A stretch of DNA of 64,000 bases from Alligator mississippiensis (taxonomy: Eukaryota > Chordata > Crocodylia > Alligatoridae). The stretch's first letter is position 1; the number at the start of each line of letters is the position of its first letter. The stretch lies in contig NC_081835.1 of NCBI RefSeq assembly GCF_030867095.1, forward strand, positions 43,073,892 through 43,137,891. The letters are read 5' to 3'. The position numbers and the translations under genes were made by a program. The notes under the pieces were generated by a model, which was given only the letters and a program-made list of their open reading frames with translations, was not told the origin of the DNA and did not search any database. Positions 25,401 to 35,744 of the stretch are shown piece by piece.

Positions 25401-28400
25401 CTGGTAAGCATCTCATGCACTCTCTTTGTGCTTGGGCAGTTACCTGAATGACCTGGAACGTCTGGTCACCCCTGGCTACGTCCCCACAGAGCAGGACGTA
25501 CTGCGCTCCCGAGTCAAGACCACCGGTATCATCGAGACCCAGTTTGGCTTCAAGGATCTCAATTTCAGGTGTGCCAAGCAATGGGAAAAGGGCAGGTGTC
25601 AGTCCATGCAGCCTTTCAGGGTTAAACATACGCTTCAGTAGCTAGCTTCACACTTGGGTGAAAGCAGACCCAAGGAGGCAGGCTGATGAAGAATGGGACA
25701 TTGAGTCTAGACAGGACCCCAAGAGACTCTGGGTAATGGAAAATGGGATGCTGGGTTATGCGGGGACCCTGAACACTTTGTTAGTTTAAAGACATACTCC
25801 AAGGTTGGGAGCCACTCCATGTCAGCTTTGGCCCAAAGCCATAGCTAGCCAGTGAGTACTCTTGCTGACTATGACACAGGTGTGCTGATGACTGCACATT
25901 TTGGGCAGCTGTCATGGTTGGCACTAATCAGCTCAGGACAGGATGGAGCATGGGAATCAATCTCCCTTGCCACTCTCTCGTGTTTGGTCCTCCATGGCAG
26001 GGCTCATGAGAGGTGTGGTAAATTTGTCCTGAACCTGCTCTGTGGAGAACCAGTAGCTTTCTCCACTGTCACAGGATCCACCATCATGTCCCCACCATGG
26101 AAATAGGGTCCTGCTACCTGCTGTGCACAGATCTCCAGTGATCTTGCACACATCAGACTATGGACCCAGCTATGGACAGCACCGAGCTGCCATTAAGCAC
26201 AAACAGTTAGAGTTGCCCTGTAAGAAGGTGCCCAGGGGGGAAAGGGAAGCTGTAGCTATGGCTGCAGGTCTGGAAGGGGGAGCTATGCTCTCCAGAGGGG
26301 TCTCCCTTTCTGCTGGTGATGCAGTGGGTCAGGTCCTGAGCATGGCTGTTCACAGGTCTCCTTCTTTCTCTTGGCAGGATGTTTGATGTAGGTGGCCAGC
26401 GCTCAGAGAGGAAGAAGTGGATTCACTGCTTTGAAGGGGTCACATGCATCATCTTCATCGCTGCCCTCAGCGCCTACGATATGGTCCTGGTGGAGGATGA
26501 TGAAGTGGTGAGTAGATCTCAGACTCTGGACCCAGGTTAGAACAGCCTGCAAGATGTGGGGCAGGGGTACAGGCTACCAGAGATGCAATCCACTGGCAGT
26601 GGCTGACACAGAACCCATCCTTACCCGGCTGTCCTGGAGATAATGCACCTGCCAAAAAGGGTCTGAGCAGAGCAAAAACCGTGCTCCTGTGACACTATCC
26701 TTGCTGCCACACAGAGAAGACTCCTGAGTCATGCAGAACCCTCTGAAGCCAGCCCATCACAGGGGGCTTCCAAACATACACAGACCAGTGTGGTGCTGGC
26801 CAAAGACCCTCCACAACCTACCAGCTTTTAGTGTGGATAAGACACACATGGGAACCAGCATTAGGCCCAGGCACCTTGAACTCCCACCCTGAATGACCAG
26901 GACCTGTTTAAAGCTGGGTCAAGTGGGAGCAGCCTTTGGCCTCAGTTCAAAATGGAGCTCAGACTTGCAAGGCTGGAGCCATGGCCATGTTACCACTACA
27001 GCCCTGTCTATTTCCCCTTCTGTAATGTAGGAAGAATGATACTGACTGACCTCCCTTGCAAAGTGCTTTGTAGCTAAAAGTAGTGGGTTTTGTTATTAGG
27101 GGCCCAGACTTGCCAAACTTAGGCAAATAAGATGACAGGGATTGTAACATGCAGGGCCTGTGCCTTGCCCTTGACTGCAGACATACAGAGTGAGTGGCTG
27201 GAGAACTGGTCAGCCATCAACTTGGCCTGGCTGCCTCCCTCATTTCTCCAGAGGCTGGTAGAGGCTGTAGAGAATCATCGAATATGACATAATGAAAGAA
27301 ACCTCACATTGTCCCCTGTTCCACCCAAGAACCGCATGCACGAGAGTCTGCACCTCTTCAACAGCATCTGCAACCACCGCTACTTCGCCACCACCTCCAT
27401 CGTCCTTTTCCTCAACAAGAAGGACGTCTTTACAGAGAAGATCAAGAAGGCTCACCTCAGCATCTGCTTCCCGGACTATGATGGTGAGTTTGCAGTCTGC
27501 AGCAGGCCTTTGGCATGGCAAAGCTGGCCCTAAGACAGCTGAGGTTGAACTTCATGGAGGCTTTGCCACTGACTCTGTTCTGGCTATGCTATGCTTTTCT
27601 CCAGAAAGCAGAGAGGAGACCAGGTGTAATCCCAGACCTAAATGGGAGAAAACAAAAAGAAGAGACATTACAGGCCCCAGCAGCATCAGTCAGCATGCTG
27701 CCCACATGGATTATCATGGAGCATAGGGAATAGCTAGGGTGACCACCTTGTCAAAATGGAAAGACGGGACACATATCCACCCCACCCCCCATCCCCACTG
27801 GCGGCAGGGCCAAAGCAGAGCCGAGCAGAGCAGGGGCAGATATGAGCTGACCTCTGCGGCTTTGGGGCTCCCCACCCTGCTACCTTTCCCCCAGGAGCCC
27901 CACACCACCCATGTGCCCCCTGCCTACCCAGCAGCAGCAGGGGGATGCTGCCACTGCCCTTGCTGTTGCTGAGAGGGCAGACGGAGCCTGGCCATGGTGG
28001 TACAGATAGTGCAGAGCTCCCAGGGAAAAGACAGCAGGGCAGGGCACAATGGGCATCCCACATCTGCCCTGCACACAGATCTGAGGGGGCATGTGCCCCA
28101 CCATATCCCCTCCTGGGAGTGCATATAGTGGTGGGGCACCCCCCCCAGATGAGCTGCCTGTGGCTCCATCCTGCTCCATGCCCTGGCCCCAGGCCCCATG
28201 CACCACCCTGGCTGGGCAGCACCTCCAGCCCCTGCCCCATTCCTTCCCCCACTGTGGAGACCTCAATCTGTGCCCCTCCCTCCCCATGTACCCTTCCCCC
28301 ATAGAGTTACCTACAGGGAGCTATTATTCTCCATGCTGCCTGTCTGTCTTGCTGGCCACATGCATGTGTGCAGGCATGCACATGCACGTGGAGCCCCCTG

Positions 28401-29480
28401 CATCCTGCTCCCAGCAGCCCCAAGCAGCACCTTGCAGGCTGGAACACTGCCAGCCTGCAAGGGGAAACCCACCATTTCCCCAGGTTTTCTGTGGTAAACA
28501 GAAAACCTGGATCCCTGAACAACACTGTGAATCTGGGATAAATGCTGACCTGGAGTCATGCAGCCTGGGTCCTGGACTTGATGGTCCCATTCTGGGACTG
28601 TCCCACCCAATTAGGGACGGGTGGTCACTCTAGGGGTTGCTGATGGTACAGGTCAGAAACCAATCTCACTAAATACTGAGCCAGCATTATGGGTCTAGTG
28701 TGCAGCAGCACATGCCTGTGTTTTACACAAATGGCCACTAGATGTCCCCACTGCCCTGGACAAATGCACCCCCACCCCCCTCAGGTTTCTCCTCTTGGTG
28801 CTGAGTCCCGGATGGGGTTCCTAGGAGGCTGAGGGGACAGGGATTGGGGACTGGCCTTCTGAGTATATGGACAGTAAGAGGCCCCAGGGTTAGAGGGTAA
28901 AATTTTGAGGAGGGTCCTGACCCTGAGGTCCCCTGCCTTGCTCCAGAGTCCTTGGGGTTCTAGCATTGGGATCAGGGGCTGGGAGGACGGGGATCTCTGG
29001 GGTCTCCAGAGTATTGGGTGCAGAGTCATGAACCCCAAAGCTGCAGGAGGTGGAGGAGTCCCTGACTATGGACCATCCTGCTCCATGCCCCGGCCCTAGG
29101 CCCCATGCACCACAGATCTGGGGGTACAACCCCCTCCCTCCCCCCCGTGGCCTCCCAGGCTCTTCGGAGCCACTTTTAGGAGGCTCTGGGAAACATCAGC
29201 ACCAAACTGAACTCTCTGAGTTCAGCGCAGGCAGCCAGCTCCTCAGCTTAGTCAGCCCCTAATGCTGTTCTGCCAATGTGCCCCTACAGGACCCAATACA
29301 TATGAGGATGCAGGCAACTACATCAAGGTGCAATTCCTGGAGCTGAACATGCGCAGGGACGTGAAAGAAATCTACTCGCACATGACCTGTGCTACTGATA
29401 CTGAGAACGTCAAGTTCGTATTCGATGCCGTTACCGACATTATCATCAAAGAGAACCTCAAAGACTGCGGTCTCTTCTGA
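19303..29480 (+). CDS. GNAT1: GNAT1, rod transducin alpha subunit (8 coding exons)
   Basis: Join 19303-19408, 23265-23307, 23804-23945, 24229-24386, 25440-25568, 26378-26507, 27330-27483, 29290-29480: 1053 nt, 350 residues, the normal length. Transducin alpha couples photoexcited rhodopsin to cGMP phosphodiesterase in rod outer segments. Visible parts are Gly2 for N-acylation, the P-loop GAGESGKS (36-43), the switch I Arg in RVKTTG (cholera-toxin site in the family), DVGGQ with the catalytic Gln, NKKD and TCAT for guanine binding, and C-terminal CGLF whose Cys is the pertussis-toxin site. The start [11 protein letters not shown] without the GNAT2-type insertion, together with IQYGDSA and [10 protein letters not shown], separates it from cone GNAT2 and from GNAT3. 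All introns are GT-AG and exon lengths are those of the family. No defect was seen, so the gene looks functional. Confidence 0.98.
19409..23264 (+). other. GNAT1 intron 1
   Basis: The longest GNAT1 intron (3856 bp). It carries an old sense CR1/L3 copy (about 20830-21935) interrupted by a further insertion, and otherwise unique-looking DNA. No additional exon was recognised. Confidence 0.9.
20830..22345 (+). mobile_element. Old CR1/L3-type LINE copy, interrupted
   Basis: The + strand reads like the RT and post-RT region of an ancient CR1/L3 element, with many indels. Recognisable parts are a degraded 'aggccttcagctctgtccta' (KAF-x-V motif), 'aataaagacaaatgcaaaat' (the NxxKCxxM motif after the RT), and a 3' terminus 'caatcctgcctcagggcagg'. 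The terminus resumes at about 22310 with 'cttgaggtcctttccagccc'. The roughly 370 bp between (21940-22310) is inserted sequence starting AGGGTGACCATTTAAG. No long frame survives. Confidence 0.65.
23265..23307 (+). CDS. GNAT1: GNAT1 exon 2 (P-loop)
   Basis: The 43-nt exon typical of Gi/Gt genes. It encodes [15 protein letters not shown], the phosphate-binding loop that holds the GTP beta-phosphate and Mg2+ (Ser of GKS). The acceptor is CCTCAG and the donor GTAAGT. Confidence 0.97.
23308..23803 (+). other. GNAT1 intron 2
   Basis: 496 bp, GTAAGT to CTGACAG, with no repeat recognised. Intron 3 (23946-24228, 283 bp) is likewise unremarkable. Confidence 0.9.
23804..23945 (+). CDS. GNAT1: GNAT1 exon 3 (helical domain)
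   Basis: 142 nt, residues 50-97: [15 protein letters not shown] through [10 protein letters not shown]. It forms the first part of the all-helical domain that closes over the nucleotide. NIQYGDSA is characteristic of GNAT1. The donor is GTGAGT. Confidence 0.97.
24229..24386 (+). CDS. GNAT1: GNAT1 exon 4 (helical domain)
   Basis: 158 nt, residues 98-149 plus two bases: [20 protein letters not shown] to [10 protein letters not shown]. It continues the helical domain. It has conservative differences from the recalled mammalian sequence, such as LLHLSD for LMHMAD. It ends in TA before GTATGA, and the tyrosine codon is completed by exon 5. Confidence 0.97.
24387..25439 (+). other. GNAT1 intron 4
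   Basis: 1053 bp, GTATGA to GGGCAG. It contains an AT-richer patch near 24890-24960 with an AATAAA (24904) that is presumably unused. No gene or clear repeat was seen. Confidence 0.85.
25440..25568 (+). CDS. GNAT1: GNAT1 exon 5 (switch I)
   Basis: 129 nt: [18 protein letters not shown] to [14 protein letters not shown]. It contains RVKTTG, whose Arg and Thr contact the gamma-phosphate and Mg2+; the Arg is the cholera-toxin target in this family. The acceptor is GGGCAG and the donor GTGTGC, a slightly weak donor. Confidence 0.97.
25569..26377 (+). other. GNAT1 intron 5
   Basis: 809 bp, GTGTGC to TTGGCAG. Nothing beyond splice sites was recognised. Confidence 0.85.
26378..26507 (+). CDS. GNAT1: GNAT1 exon 6 (switch II)
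   Basis: 130 nt: [20 protein letters not shown] to [18 protein letters not shown] provides the catalytic Gln for GTP hydrolysis and the switch II helix that binds effector and beta-gamma. The same 130-nt exon occurs in the neighbouring GNAI2. Confidence 0.98.
26508..27329 (+). other. GNAT1 intron 6 with MIR-like SINE
   Basis: 822 bp. At about 27000-27090 the + strand 'atttccccttctgtaatgta' followed by 'gcaaagtgctttgtagc' resembles the 3' half of a MIR/CORE-SINE. The rest is unremarkable. Confidence 0.55.
27330..27483 (+). CDS. GNAT1: GNAT1 exon 7 (NKKD guanine-binding motif)
   Basis: 154 nt: [19 protein letters not shown], then [18 protein letters not shown] to FPDYDG. NKKD reads the guanine base. 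[10 protein letters not shown] is the GNAT1-type sequence (GNAT2 has HKFF). Acceptor CCAAG is followed directly by AACCGC, and the donor is GTGAGT. Confidence 0.98.
27484..29289 (+). other. GNAT1 intron 7
   Basis: 1806 bp, half of it the TIR element at 27735-28632. Part of that element's interior ('atcctgctccatgccc', 'aggccccatgcaccac') recurs downstream at 29067-29112, showing a second related piece. Confidence 0.85.
27735..28632. mobile_element. TIR element (hAT-like), 898 bp, in GNAT1 intron 7
   Basis: Left end TAGGGTGACCACCTTGTC, right end inverted TAGAGTGACCACCCGTCC. The flanks GGAATAGC and GGGGTTGC match at only 5 of 8, so the target duplication is eroded or uncertain. The interior is GC-rich, with 'ctggacttgatggtccc' and 'gggactgtcccacccaatta' near the right end. 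The TAGGGTGACCA terminus is typical of a sauropsid non-autonomous hAT group. There is no transposase frame. Confidence 0.7.
29290..29480 (+). CDS. GNAT1: GNAT1 exon 8 (C-terminus and stop)
   Basis: 191 nt: [20 protein letters not shown] to [13 protein letters not shown], then TGA. It contains the TCAT guanine-ring motif and the C-terminal helix that docks into activated rhodopsin; the Cys four from the end is the pertussis-toxin site. The 3'UTR continues beyond 29480. A GTACCA 7 nt after the stop could act as a donor for a 3'UTR intron, but this is uncertain. Confidence 0.98.
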
Positions 29481-32400
29481 GCCCAGGTACCACAGGCCTC
29501 CTCCCTCCTCTCCCAGGGGCTGCAGGCTCTCTTGATCCCCACATACCATGTCCTCCATCTCCACTGTGGTTCCCTGCACTACAGCACTGAGTGGGCTGAA
29601 CAGAGAACAAGGGAGGGAGCTGTGGTCACTACCTACTCCTGGCAAGAGCTACTGTTGGCCTTGTATGGGCAAGATGGAGGATGAGGAGGAGCAGGAGCCA
29701 GTTAATGGGGCTGGGAGTTGGACAGTGAGAATAAGGAAACGCTGTAGAGAAGGTGGGTAGTGGGACTTTAACACCAGGGGCCCTGGCCACCCATGTTAGC
29801 CTGCCAGGGCATGGTGTTGTGTCCAGTACCCTTGCCTCCAGCAGGAAGACTACAGGGCTTGGGCTGTGACTATAGGCTCAGGACCACTGCGCTAATCCTT
29901 TCCTGTTACTCAGGAATGGCAGGAAATCTCACTGTCAGGTGCTTCCAGCTTCCTCATTCCTCTGGGGCTGGGCCAGGCTGGAGGTCCTGAGGGGAAAAGC
30001 AGCACCCTCAGCCCCAACTCTTGCCACACAAGAGGTGGAGCTGGGCCCTCTTGGGATAAAGTCCGGGGCAGTGCGCTCTGGTACTCAGGCCTGTTCTTGG
30101 AAAGTAACTGAGACTCCACAGCAGGCAGGTGGATGTTCCAGCTGCCTCCAGAACAACTATCCTGCCGTGCTGCCCCACAGCGCCCCGTCCCACCTGCAGC
30201 TGGCAGAGGTGCTCAGTTAGTGCTTCACCATGCTGGACAGTCACAGCAGGAGGTGCTGCTTAAAGCTGCCACCAGGTAGTGTGGGGGTGGGGAGCAGGCA
30301 GCCACGCTAGCCACAGGCTCACAGTAGTTACAGGCCTGGTCACAAGTGTGTCCTCCCACTCTGGTGCCATCCCACCAGCCCACATAATTCAGCCTCCTCA
30401 TGGGCCGTGTCCAGCATATGGAAAAGGCCTGGGCAGAAGCTCATGCCAAAGTCTGGGCAGATGCTCAGAAGGCCTGGGCCTTCACTTCTGTCTCCTCCTC
30501 AGCACCCCCAGCAGTGTCACCCTCAGATGGTATCAAGTGTACAACCGTAGGCCCCTGATTGCCCTCACCTAGAGCCTTGGAGCTCCCTCCTCTGGCCCAC
30601 AACTGCTTTGGAAAGTAATTCTGAGCATGGGCAGAGGTGCACAGGGCCAAGTCGCAGATGAAGGGGGCAGAGGAGGCTGATGGGGCAGTGGTCAGGGAGA
30701 GGCTGGAGAAGGGAGCTGGTCCCAGCTCTTCTGACTCAAGACAAGCCCCAGTTGTGCTGAGCTCCCAGTATGGAGCTGACTCCCTGGGGAGGTTCCCATG
30801 TTCATAAGAAACCAAGCTAGAGCTTCCCCTGCTGCGTGGAGCTGGAAGTGCCCAACTGGACTCCAAGGGCTGGCCCATGACCCCCTCCCTACCTCCCTGG
30901 CAGAGTCAAGTCAGTGCCAAGGTGCAGAGTGGATATGGGCAGAACTTGGCTCAGGCTGCTCTCTGCCCAGTGAGAAGGAGGCCATACTAGAAGCCAATTG
31001 CCCTGCCAGGGCATGAGAGGTAGGGCCTACACCAGCCAGCCCCTTGCAATCTGATATGTTCCTGCTTGCTCTCATCCAGCAACATCATAACCAGCCCCTT
31101 CCCATCCCTCTCTCCACAGGCCTCCTGGGGCCATGACGACGTCTTACCAAGAGCACAGACAGCATCTCCTGGACCCAGCAGCTGAGGGCTTCTGCCTCAG
31201 CTCTTCCCCTACATAGCACAGTGTGGAGACCAACCCCTGCGCTGACACCAGCACCCTCACCTGCACTGCACAGCACTGCATTGGACAGGCAGGACCAGGC
31301 CCAACCCTGCACTGCCACTGCCACCCCCACCCCTGCCCCACACTTTACAGTAGGGGGGATCCACCCCTTTCTCAGCACTGACAGGCTATTTCTGGTACCT
31401 TCTTTTACAATGATCCAGATGCCGAGGAGGTGCTGCTAGAGCCAACCCAGCTGTGCAGGGAGGGTGCATGTGTGGCATCTGTGCTAAGTAGTGACCCCCC
31501 CCCCCCCCCAACTCCCCACGCAGAAATTAGCTCTCATGCACAGTGCCCCCTATTGCAGCACTCCCACACCTCCTGTGCTGCTGTCCACTCTGGTTTTCTT
31601 TCCCCTGTTGTGATCCTGGCACAGCTGCCCACTCATATGGCCAGTGAAACAGCCCATCCCCAAGCATTCCCTTCAGAGCTCTGATTGCACCCTTGGGGAC
31701 ATCCCATCTGGAGCAGTTCAGCTGTGGCGGCTAAGATGAGCCCCAGCTATGGCTTGTCGGTCTGTCTGACTACCCACATTTGGCCCCTGGGATGCACCAA
31801 GGTCATCTTGTCCAGGTTGCTTGGTGGCACCTACTCCTTCCACTCTGTAGCAGAGGACCCCCTGCCCTGGGCTTCCCACCCCCAGCCCCTAGGTGAAGAA
31901 ATGTCTCCCACGTGACCAAGGCTTGAGATGTGGTCACCTCCTTTCCCCTCCAGTCCTCTTCGTCTTGCCCCAAAGAGGAAGGGGCCAAGCAGCACTCTGT
32001 GCTCAGGAGGACGGACAGATGCCAACACTAGGGATGGGAGGCAACAGCAACAGCAGCCCCCTGGTCTGTATCCACAGCTGGGCCAGCTTCTAGCCACTTG
32101 CCAACTAGCCCAGCTGACCCCAGAGAGGCAGCTGGGTTGATGCAGTATGAATTACTGGATGAACTTGCCCACTGGAGAGAATTTAGTGCTTGGTGCCCCC
32201 CACCCTTGCAAAGCACTGGCCCTACTCTAGGGCCAGAGGAAGCAGCAGCAAAGGGCTCCACTACAGGGGTGCTGCTGTGCCCAGAACCCATTTACCCCTG
32301 ATCTCTCAACTGAGATTCCCATTGCCATGTGGATCCTTGTCCACGTGAACTTGGACCAAGCCTTCCCCCTCCATTCACCCACCCTCAGGCTCTGGGAAGG

Positions 32401-34524
32401 GGTGAGTGGCAGTGGGTCCAGCTCTGGCCAGGGTATGGTACCACAGCTGGTGACATCCCCCCTGCCTCCAGGCTGGGAAAGAGCTAGAGCCCACCCACAT
32501 CGCTCTTAGGCTCAGAGGAATATTTTGCAATATGCCAGGGGGTGTGGGAAGGGGTGAATCCTCTGCTCCTGGTGCTTTGTGATTTCAGCTGATTCTTGAC
32601 CCCCCACCCCCCTTTAGGGCAGGGCCCTGGCACGTCACACTCCATCGCACCCCACTTGTCCAGAGACAGCTCCTTGTCAACCCCACCACCAATCATCACA
32701 CACCCTTCCGTGTGCAAACATTTGTCTTCACCTCCTGGTCACAGGGAGGCAGGTCACTCTTGGCAGGCAGATCCCTTGCTTTCTAGAAGGCTCTCTTGGC
32801 TATTAGCATCCCTCCCCTACTCTACCCCTGCATGGGCAGAGTTAAAGGGAAACAGCCTGCTTAGAAATCTCCCCACAGCTGGAGCACTGAAAAGGGAACA
32901 CAGCTCCCTGCATGCCTGAGCCCAGGACATTGTTTGCAGTGGACTGTGGTGTAGCCTAGCTTCCTGTGTACGCAGCGATGGCTTCAGCTTTCCCACCAGA
33001 TTTCTGCTGGTTCTGGGTCTGGAACGTTTCACCACAGTGGCAATTGGGCGAGATTTAAAATAAAGTATCTTTCAGGCATATGGGGGTGGGGGTGGAATTG
33101 TCTGTTGTGTCCAGTGAATCCTTGTCCCCTTGTCTCCTAGCAAATGTACTCTGCTGCATAACATTTTCCTGGCATGAAGCGCTGGTGCCCGCGATCCTGT
33201 AAGCATATCCAGACAGCACTGCAGCCAGTTCGTTTTCTACCTGGGATTATATCACATCAGATTTATGAATAAAAAGATTTAGCAACACCTTTCACTTACT
33301 CCAGACCTGTGGTACAGTGGGAACCAAATTGTCTGGAACAGGGGGCTCCCTGGTTAGGGACAAGCCTCAATGTCTCAATTGCTGTGCATTGTCAGCTATC
33401 TTCCTCCACCAAAGGGCTCCCCTCTGCTACCGGTTGTCTCGAGCCTGGCTATGCTTTACTACAAAAAGAGAAATGTTTGCTCCACTGGCTGTTTGCAAAT
33501 AAACCAAGACCCAGCAGTAATGACTTCCAGGCTGGAAACTCATGCCAGTCAGGGGAAGGGGAAGGGGCAGGGAATTTGAGGGTACCAGGAACACCAAAAT
33601 GGCATATATCAACCATTGTGTCTTCTCTTACCAGAAACCCTGGGCTGTGAGGTTCCTCAGCTGCAGTCCCAAAGCAGCCAAGGTTCAGGTCCAGGAGATG
33701 TCCATGTGGCATCTTGTGTTAGCACGGTAGGTCCAGGATCCCAGAGAGGCTGTTTGTAAAGCACTTGGTTTTCCAGGTGGGCTCGTTTCAACTCAGGGGT
33801 CAGGTCCCTAGAATTACAGGAACTAGGCGTCGTGAAGAGTTACTGGTGACTAGGGGGTTCCCAGAAGCATTTCCCAGGGACCTGTCATCGGTGAAAGGCC
33901 AGCATGTTGGCCAGCTGCAGCAGCTCAGTGCTTTCAGGCTCCCTGTGAGAGAATGAAAGTATGCAGGGGTGGGCAGATTCAGTGCTGGAGGACAGGTCCT
34001 GCATAAACTATCCTTATTCCACAGGCCTCAGTGGACCCATCACCCCCAACACTATCCTAGCACTGTTCTGACCCCTCAAATCTAAACACATAGACCTCTA
34101 GTCCAATGTTGTATAGTCCCTTCTGCCCCACATTGCCACTGCCCCTGCCTGATACTTGATGCAGTACAGAGATGGCCAATCCACCCAACAATGGATGGGG
34201 ACCTGCCTTTGTGTCACTTGGTTCTTGGATTATAAGCAGAGAACGAGTTTACCGCTCAGGATTTAAATGACATGTGAAACCAGGACCTAAGCAGCACCAT
34301 TTATGATGGCCCCTTTCACTGTCTTCTTCTGCCACTACCTCAAACTCGCCAATGGCAGGAGAAGGCCCAGACAGACTCCCCTTGGGAATCAGCTCTACTT
34401 TGGCATCCCCCACTGCTCCAGTCTGCAAGAGGAACCCAGGTTCCCCCCACCTCCTCCAGTATTGAGAAACAGTGCCACCTCTAGTTTGGTGAGGCAAGAG
34501 GTGAAAAAAACTGGCATAAACAGA
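29481..34524. other. GNAT1 3' flank and intergenic space
   Basis: Holds the GNAT1 3'UTR, whose extent cannot be fixed, and the gap to GNAI2. No further gene was recognised; SLC38A3, which lies between these genes in human, is not seen. A C15 run occurs at 31495-31509. A good + strand polyadenylation signal lies at 33059. Confidence 0.7.
33059..33064 (+). terminator. Candidate polyadenylation signal, + strand
   Basis: AATAAA followed, 17-46 nt downstream, by a G/T-rich element (GGGGGTGGGGGTGG, then TGTCTGTTGTGT). This is the textbook layout of a vertebrate poly(A) site. It could end a long (about 3.6 kb) or spliced GNAT1 3'UTR; the link to GNAT1 is inferred from position only. Confidence 0.55.
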
Positions 34525-35744
34525 GCATTTTCTTTCTACAATTTTATTATTTCAAACCGTGTGAACAATTTTGGTAAAACATCATGTGATAAAAGCTAGG
34601 CTGCGTCCACTGTTTGCTATTAGCCCCTACTGGCTCTCGATGAGAGACAAGCTGGGGGCTGCTTTTGTACAGCAGTGTTTCTTCAACCGACGCTACAGTT
34701 AGAGCTAAGAAACTACGTTTAAAACAGAGTTGACAGTACAGCAACCTCATGAGCAACCCTGCCTGCTGGCGAGCAACAGGGAAGGAAAGGAATGAAAAAG
34801 AAGTTGACGGGATCACTACCACTTAGTCCTTCACTGGCATCTTAGCCCTTAGAAACCTAGTTCTTGCTGATGGGAAGAGACATGTTTAGAGGTCCTGGGA
34901 TGTGTGCTCTCCCTGGATGGGGACTGAATCCAGCCTGTGGCGGGGGGGGGGGATGAGGAAAAGGGGAGATTTTATTTTAACCCAATTCCAAAAACACAAA
35001 CATGCCAGAGCAAATTATGGAATAGATGTAAACGTACAGACAACCTCAAGGCACAAAATTTTTACTGTAGAAGATTCTGTGAAGACAACTTGACCACTTA
35101 GTACTTGACGCTTTAAATAGTTTTTAAAAAGTTTTTCTTTTAAAAAGCAACGTAAAATAAGCCTTTTTTAATTTTAAATTTTTAAAGGAATGTTGGTTTG
35201 TTGTTTTTTTTCTTGCTGGCTTGTGCAAATTACAGGAGTGCAGGAGACCTGCTGGATCTCTGCAGTGAACAGAGCCACAGTTTAAATGTAAACATTTGGA
35301 AGGTGATTTCTTTTAAATTAATAAAAAGGATGATTTGAAGCAATTTCAACCAGTTAAAAAAAAAAGTAGTAAAAATTTGGGTTTCCTCATTCAAAAAAAC
35401 AAAAAACAAACCCATTGGAAAGCCTGCAAGCTCATGTTCCAAAGGAAAACAGACTGAAGTGTTATGAACTGTAGCCACAGTTTTGTGATCCATGAGTAAG
35501 TCTTTGTGGGGATGAACTGGAGAGAAAACTAATGAACAGGTTCAAATACAAAGCCTGGAAGCAACGGCTGAGGGAACAGTGGGGAAAAACAGAACCTGTC
35601 TCTGCAATCATGGTCATTAACCAAAGTCTCTTCATTGAGGGAAAAAAGAAACAAAAAAATGAGAAGCAGAAGTCATTAAATGATGCAGTCCTTTCTTTAT
35701 CAGCATCAGCCTCTTCCTCCTGGTACAAAGCAGTTCAAGTAATC
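34525..35744 (-). other. GNAI2: Probable GNAI2 exon 9 (3'UTR)
   Basis: On the - strand a strong acceptor (GTGTCTCTCTCCCTTTAG, then GATTAC) opens this exon at 35744. The block is AT-rich and quite unlike its flanks, with poly-T/A stretches typical of a 3'UTR. It ends just after an AATAAA at 34548-34543 followed by T-rich sequence. Mammalian GNAI2 also has a noncoding last exon after the stop-bearing exon 8 (recalled). A second AATAAA (34976-34971) may give a shorter form. Confidence 0.7.
34543..34548 (-). terminator. GNAI2: GNAI2 polyadenylation signal
   Basis: AATAAA on the - strand (TTTATT on +), within AT-rich 3'UTR-like sequence. It is followed downstream by TGTTTATG and a T7 run that could serve as the downstream element. 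Confidence 0.65.

Noticed and set aside
27292-27726. 144-codon frame overlapping GNAT1 exon 7 in another phase
   Set aside because: Shadow of the conserved exon; the GNAT1 phase explains the conservation.
19303-29480. Assignment of the + strand gene to GNAT2 or GNAT3
   Set aside because: The N-terminus lacks the GNAT2 insertion, and [14 protein letters not shown] and HRYFATTS are GNAT1-type.
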